Shown: piece after piece, positions 60,871-64,000 of the stretch | Layout of the letters: the number at the start of each line of letters is the position of its first letter | How positions within the stretch are numbered: the stretch's first letter is position 1 | Assembly (NCBI RefSeq): GCF_001458115.1 | Contig: NZ_CZRP01000009.1 | Location: 186,001 to 250,000, forward strand | Length of the DNA: 64,000 nt | Source of the DNA: Gracilibacillus massiliensis | GTDB lineage: Bacteria > Bacillota > Bacilli > Bacillales > Amphibacillaceae | Direction: 5' to 3' | Notes under the pieces: generated by a model | Told to the model about the DNA's origin: nothing | The model's input: only the letters and a program-made list of their open reading frames with translations | Databases searched by the model: none | Program-made: the position numbers and the translations under genes

Positions 60871-61449
60871 TTAATTATTAAATGCTATTGTATTTACAAA
60901 CAATTGATTGAGTGGTTTCGTAGTTATTGCAGATTGAATCATCGCATGCATGTAAGCTTCTCTGTCAATATTTTCGTAATGCCAAGTGATACCCCTTGAT
61001 AAAGCAAAAGCGTGTATAAAAATACGAATTGTTCGCCCATTGCCTTCTCGAAATGGATGTAGTAAATTAAGCTCTGTTTTATAATATGCAAGGCGATCCG
61101 CTGCTTCTTCAACTGATTTCCACGCTGGCTCATCATTTAACTCTGCAAATAAGCTAGTCGCATAACTGGCAACAAACTCAGCCTGGCAAAATCTCGTATT
61201 TCCTTTCGTTAACTGCACATTGCGATATTCACCCGCAAATTTATAAACATCCTGAAACAAATGGAAATGAAGTTTTTTAAAGGACTGTTCCGAAAAAGTC
61301 TCCAAAAATTGCTTTTCACTAACAAGCTCTGCTGCGCGTGCTGCAAATGCGATTGCTTCCAAGTCTCTGAGTTCTTCTAAAGAAGAGACACCAAAAAGAT
61401 TATTCTCCAATAAGTATCGATCATTATCTATTGATCTGTATTTATCCAT
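60871..61449 (-). CDS. Fic/DOC family AMPylase, likely toxin
   Basis: A 192-residue Fic-domain protein with the full catalytic motif HPFREGNGRTIRIF near residues 125-138 (HPFx[D/E]GNGRxxR) and the beta-hairpin flap region VQLTKGNTRFCQAEFV. Fic enzymes transfer AMP to target proteins such as topoisomerases. It overlaps by eight bases a 55-codon gene upstream (61442-61609), which fits a separate antitoxin as in class I Fic systems; no inhibitory (S/T)xxxE(G/N) motif is evident inside this protein's N- or C-terminus. Confidence 0.88.
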   Translation of the reverse strand: MDKYRSIDNDRYLLENNLFGVSSLEELRDLEAIAFAARAAELVSEKQFLETFSEQSFKKLHFHLFQDVYKFAGEYRNVQLTKGNTRFCQAEFVASYATSLFAELNDEPAWKSVEEAADRLAYYKTELNLLHPFREGNGRTIRIFIHAFALSRGITWHYENIDREAYMHAMIQSAITTKPLNQLFVNTIAFNN

Positions 61450-61609
61450 TTTGATATATTTCCTTTAAAGCACCAACTGTAATCTGTTGACCAGAATTAA
61501 TAAATTCCAACAACCTCTGCTGCCTCTTAGATGAAATATCTAATTCCTCGATATGCAAGTTATGCATAATGCGCTTAAATTCGACCGAATCAACCGTTAG
61601 CTTACGCAT
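61442..61609 (-). CDS. Small protein preceding Fic, candidate VbhA-like antitoxin
   Basis: A 55-residue helical protein found by reading the leader of fic: MRKLTVDSVEFKRIMHNLHI, then EELDISSKRQQRLLEFINSG and an end reading QQITVGALKEIYQNG. GGGAG stands six bases before the ATG, its stop overlaps the fic start (ATGGATAA), and an extended -10 box TGGTATAAT lies 35 bases upstream. Position and size fit a Fic antitoxin, but the classic SxxxEG/N inhibitory motif is not obvious, so the mechanism may differ. Confidence 0.7.
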   Translation of the reverse strand: MRKLTVDSVEFKRIMHNLHIEELDISSKRQQRLLEFINSGQQITVGALKEIYQNG

Positions 61610-61643
61610 GACAAGCTCCCTTCCGAAAAGATCTCACTCCCTT

Positions 61644-61652
61644 ATTATACCA
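61644..61652 (-). promoter_or_regulatory. Extended -10 promoter of the antitoxin-fic pair
   Basis: TGGTATAAT on the minus strand fits TGnTATAAT exactly, 35 bases before the ATG at 61609. Confidence 0.6.
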
Positions 61653-61838
61653 CAAAAAACGCATAATAACAGTGATCAGAGGGAATGAACTCACTATGTC
61701 ATGTCTGTTTCAAGGAGGTTGCAATTTTGTACCTGCTTTGTGCATACTATAATTTTCACAAGTAAAATATCCAATGCATTATCTCCTTAGATATGGTAAT
61801 ATAAGAGAGATTTTCAAACTGAAAACGGAAGTGATAAA

Positions 61839-62810
61839 ATGAATAAAAAAGTTTGGGCCTTATTTGTGTTTTCATTTATTATTCTTTCAGGCTGTAGCTT
61901 TTTCGATGCAGATCCTGATTTTTCAAGAGAAAAATATGATAAATGGTATGAAAAGGAACAGTATGAATTGGCTTTAGAAGATGTGGATCAACAATTGGAA
62001 AAATACCCTGACGATCCAAAACTGTATAATGAAAAAGGCCATGTGCTAAATTTGATGGGGCAATATGAAGAAGCAATACACCCCCTAGACAAAGCAATTG
62101 AACTAGAGAACCAAATGGATAGTGCATTCAATAACAAGGCTTTGTCATTAAATGAACTAGGCGAATACGAACAAGCGATTGTCGCTGCACAAAAAGCGAT
62201 TGATATTAGCGATAAAGAACCAGAGCAATTTATCAACATGGGAAATGCTCATTTCTCGCTTGAAAGGTACGAAAAAGCCCTAGATTATTATAATAAAGCT
62301 TTAGAGATTGATGCCAGTACACCTTTTGCTCTATATGGAAAAGGAGTTTCACTTTACTTCTTATCCGAAGATGAAAAGGCAATCCCTTATTTAGAACAAT
62401 ACATAAAAGCAGAACCCGCAGATATTGACGCGCTATGGTACCTTGTCTATCTCCATGATTCATTAGGGGAATTTAATGATACGATTCCATATTTGGACAA
62501 AATTATGGAGCTTAACTCAGAACAATCATTAAATGCTTTAGATTATAAAGGTTTAATGCTTACATATGCCGGTAATTTCAAAGAAGCTGAAGAAATCTAT
62601 AACACTATTATTGAGCAATTTCCAAATGAAGCTATTGGATACTACGGAAAAGGTGTAGCACTTGTTCAACAAGGAGAGACCGATCAAGGTTTGGAGGAAT
62701 TAGCTAGATCGATAGAATTAGAAGATACACTAAGAGAGACAGCATATAATGATCCTTTGTTATCCACTATTTATAATAATGAGACGTTTATGGAGTTGAC
62801 AGCGTATTAA
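61839..62810 (+). CDS. TPR-repeat lipoprotein
   Basis: A 323-residue lipoprotein: signal peptide ending ILSGC (Cys19), then about seven tetratricopeptide repeats, seen in the recurring pattern LYNEKGHVLNLMGQYEEAIHPLDKAIEL, FNNKALSLNELGEYEQAI, INMGNAHFSLERYEKALDYY and so on (each below 34 residues). It is likely a scaffold at the outer face of the membrane. Partner unknown. Monocistronic with a strong terminator. Confidence 0.85.
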   Translation: MNKKVWALFVFSFIILSGCSFFDADPDFSREKYDKWYEKEQYELALEDVDQQLEKYPDDPKLYNEKGHVLNLMGQYEEAIHPLDKAIELENQMDSAFNNKALSLNELGEYEQAIVAAQKAIDISDKEPEQFINMGNAHFSLERYEKALDYYNKALEIDASTPFALYGKGVSLYFLSEDEKAIPYLEQYIKAEPADIDALWYLVYLHDSLGEFNDTIPYLDKIMELNSEQSLNALDYKGLMLTYAGNFKEAEEIYNTIIEQFPNEAIGYYGKGVALVQQGETDQGLEELARSIELEDTLRETAYNDPLLSTIYNNETFMELTAY

Positions 62811-62831
62811 TAATAATTACAGGAGATTATT

Positions 62832-62875
62832 CCTTATTGCGCTAAAGCCCCATTGACGCAATAAGGAGTTTTTTT
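62832..62875 (+). terminator. Terminator of the TPR lipoprotein gene
   Basis: Perfect ten-base stem CCTTATTGCG / CGCAATAAGG followed by a run of seven T. Confidence 0.9.
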
Positions 62876-63078
62876 CTTCTTAAGATCATAATTTGAATAA
62901 AAATACATGTTTAATAAAAGAGAATTTCACATTTCAACCGTCCATAACGTCCTATGAAGTACTAGCAATTACATTCGCTTTATTTGAATCAGCTTATCTC
63001 AGGTTTAAGTTAAAACTTTAATTCAACACGTTCACTAATCGTTTTGCTTGTATCTATTCTTATCAAAAGCAAAAGGAA

Positions 63079-63677
63079 TCATTGATTAAAATCACTAAAC
63101 TCATATTGTGGCAACGTAATCTTAAATGTTGTTCCGCTTGCACTGCTTTCTTTCACCTTTATTTCTCCTCGGTGTTCAAAAATGATCTTTCTTACAAACG
63201 GAAGACCTACTCCCATTCCCTCTTCCTTAGACGAAATAAGCGGATCGAAAATAAGTTCAAAATTCTCTTGTTGTATTCCTTCACCTGTATCAGATATTTC
63301 AATGATGATATGGTCCCATTTTATGTCTGTTACAATTTCAATTTTATTAGATGTATTTTGCGATTCAAAAGATTCTATACTGTTTTTAATTAAATTAACA
63401 AATACTTGTTTTATGTAGGCCTCGTTCACATAAGCTTTTAAAGGCTTATACTTTTTTGAAATGCAAGATTTATATTATATTTCCTTAATCTCTCAGATGT
63501 TATTTCAATCGAATCGTCAATAATAGTATTTAAATCAGACATTTTAAATGCTATCGATTTTTTATTAATGTATTCTCTATAATTTTCAGTCAAATCCTCT
63601 AATTGTTTTGATGCCTTTTGGATTCTCATTACTTTTTCTATACTTTTTTCTGATAAATCATCTGTTCCTTGTAGCAT
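63079..63677 (-). pseudogene. Histidine kinase C-terminal fragment, frameshifted
   Basis: Two adjacent minus-strand frames encode one kinase tail. 63438-63677 gives the dimerisation helix part (SEKSIEKVMRIQKASKQLEDL, TSERLRKYNINLAFQK). 63079-63429 gives the HATPase domain (VFVNLIKNSIESFES, ISDTGEGIQ, GMGVGLPFVRKII). They join through YKPLKAYVNEAYIKQV if one base is removed from the six-A run at 63452-63457. The sensory part and H-box are missing. The ATPase sequence resembles sporulation-type kinases. The remains are joined at the left end of a LacI-type start (63638-63760). Confidence 0.8.
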
Positions 63678-63760
63678 TTGAGAATAGGATTATTTAAGTA
63701 ATGTGATACCGTAGCAATCGAAACACCAGCCTCATTTGCAACGTCTTTAATCGTAGCCAA
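63638..63760 (-). pseudogene. LacI-family regulator, N-terminal helix-turn-helix only
   Basis: TTG 63760 stands behind AAGGAGGAG and is preceded by a sigma-A promoter. The frame reads (M)ATIKDVANEAGVSIATVSHYLNN, an unmistakable LacI DNA-binding start, but changes after about residue 25 into the out-of-frame kinase sequence and stops at 63638 (40 residues). The hinge and sugar-binding domain are gone. The junction lies where LacI VSHYLNNP resembles a kinase H-box. Confidence 0.75.
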
Positions 63761-63796
63761 TATATTCTCCTCCTTTTTACGTAAATTTTTGAAAGG

Positions 63797-63825
63797 ATTT
63801 TACTATTTTTTGAGTTATAAGTCAA
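63797..63825 (-). promoter_or_regulatory. Sigma-A promoter of the truncated LacI gene
   Basis: TTGACT (63820-63825), 17 bases, TAAAAT (63797-63802) on the minus strand, about 37 bases before the TTG start. The rest of the sequence to 64000 shows no clear gene. Confidence 0.6.
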
Positions 63826-64000
63826 TTTTTCGTATTGATGCGCGAATTTTTTAACTAAAAACACCCAATAATATCAAAGTTGGATTTGTGTCCCCAACAT
63901 TAATCTTTTTACCTCCCCAAATTCCTCTCAATTTTGTCACGCTTGTTTCTCACCCTTTTTCCCAAACAAAAAAAGAATCGAGAAACTGTACAAGTTGTAC

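Overview
The window reads as a chromosomal segment of an AT-rich, halotolerant low-GC Firmicute of the family Bacillaceae, closest in flavour to Gracilibacillus, Oceanobacillus or Virgibacillus. This rests on strong Shine-Dalgarno sequences, Bacillus-type families (flotillin with NfeD, YdaT-like, YfmS-like chemoreceptor, NagR/NagA/NagB, PncA/PncB/NadE), recognisable sigma-B and sigma-W promoters, and an OpuF-type compatible-solute importer. The species is an inference. I saw no rRNA, tRNA, CRISPR array, prophage or intact insertion sequence.

Layout. 1-2190: a membrane-anchored sugar-binding protein and the start of a YesM-type kinase, part of a sugar-sensing system that runs off the left edge. 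2384-7552: an rRNA methyltransferase and a phosphonate ABC transporter (phnD, then phnC-phnE-phnE) behind a PhoP box; about 700 bases of inverted repeats, a terminator and an ORF fragment separate phnD from phnC. 7942-12106: two secreted esterases (one with a CBM9-like module), a DUF3237 protein and an AraC regulator, probably for plant-polymer ester removal. 12295-16264: a ring-cleaving dioxygenase and a pncA-pncB-nadE NAD-salvage operon. 16437-19310: an SDR39U1 protein, a candidate type I toxin-antitoxin locus, a TraB-family protein and a small inverted-repeat-bounded element. 19311-22055: nagR and nagAB for N-acetylglucosamine. 22098-28618: sortase with its LPXTG-type DUF4397 substrate, a CAP-domain protein, DUF1206, an MBL-fold hydrolase, a HAD phosphatase and a DUF2243-CtaG pair. 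28708-34268: a sugar porter beside a complete binding protein / histidine kinase / response regulator set. 34413-45736: stress proteins, flotillin operon, exchanger and OpuF. 45781-56475: toxin-antitoxin pair, glycolipid-type glycosyltransferase operon, purine permease and a LysM/NlpC hydrolase. 57037-64000: DUF2207 protein, soluble chemoreceptor, Fic toxin with a small partner, TPR lipoprotein, and a decayed kinase joined to the start of a LacI regulator.

Themes. Five transcription units (DUF4397-sortase, DUF1206, DUF2243-ctaG, Csp-ydaT, opuF) carry sigma-B-like promoters that I could read by eye, and two (nfeD-floT and DUF2207) carry sigma-W-like promoters, so envelope and general stress form a hidden common thread. 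Two parallel sugar-sensing sets of the XylFII-LytS-YesN architecture are present. The nfeD gene ahead of floT appears frameshifted and lacks a normal start codon. Three toxin-antitoxin candidates (holin-like type I, RelE/Phd, Fic) are spread through the window.
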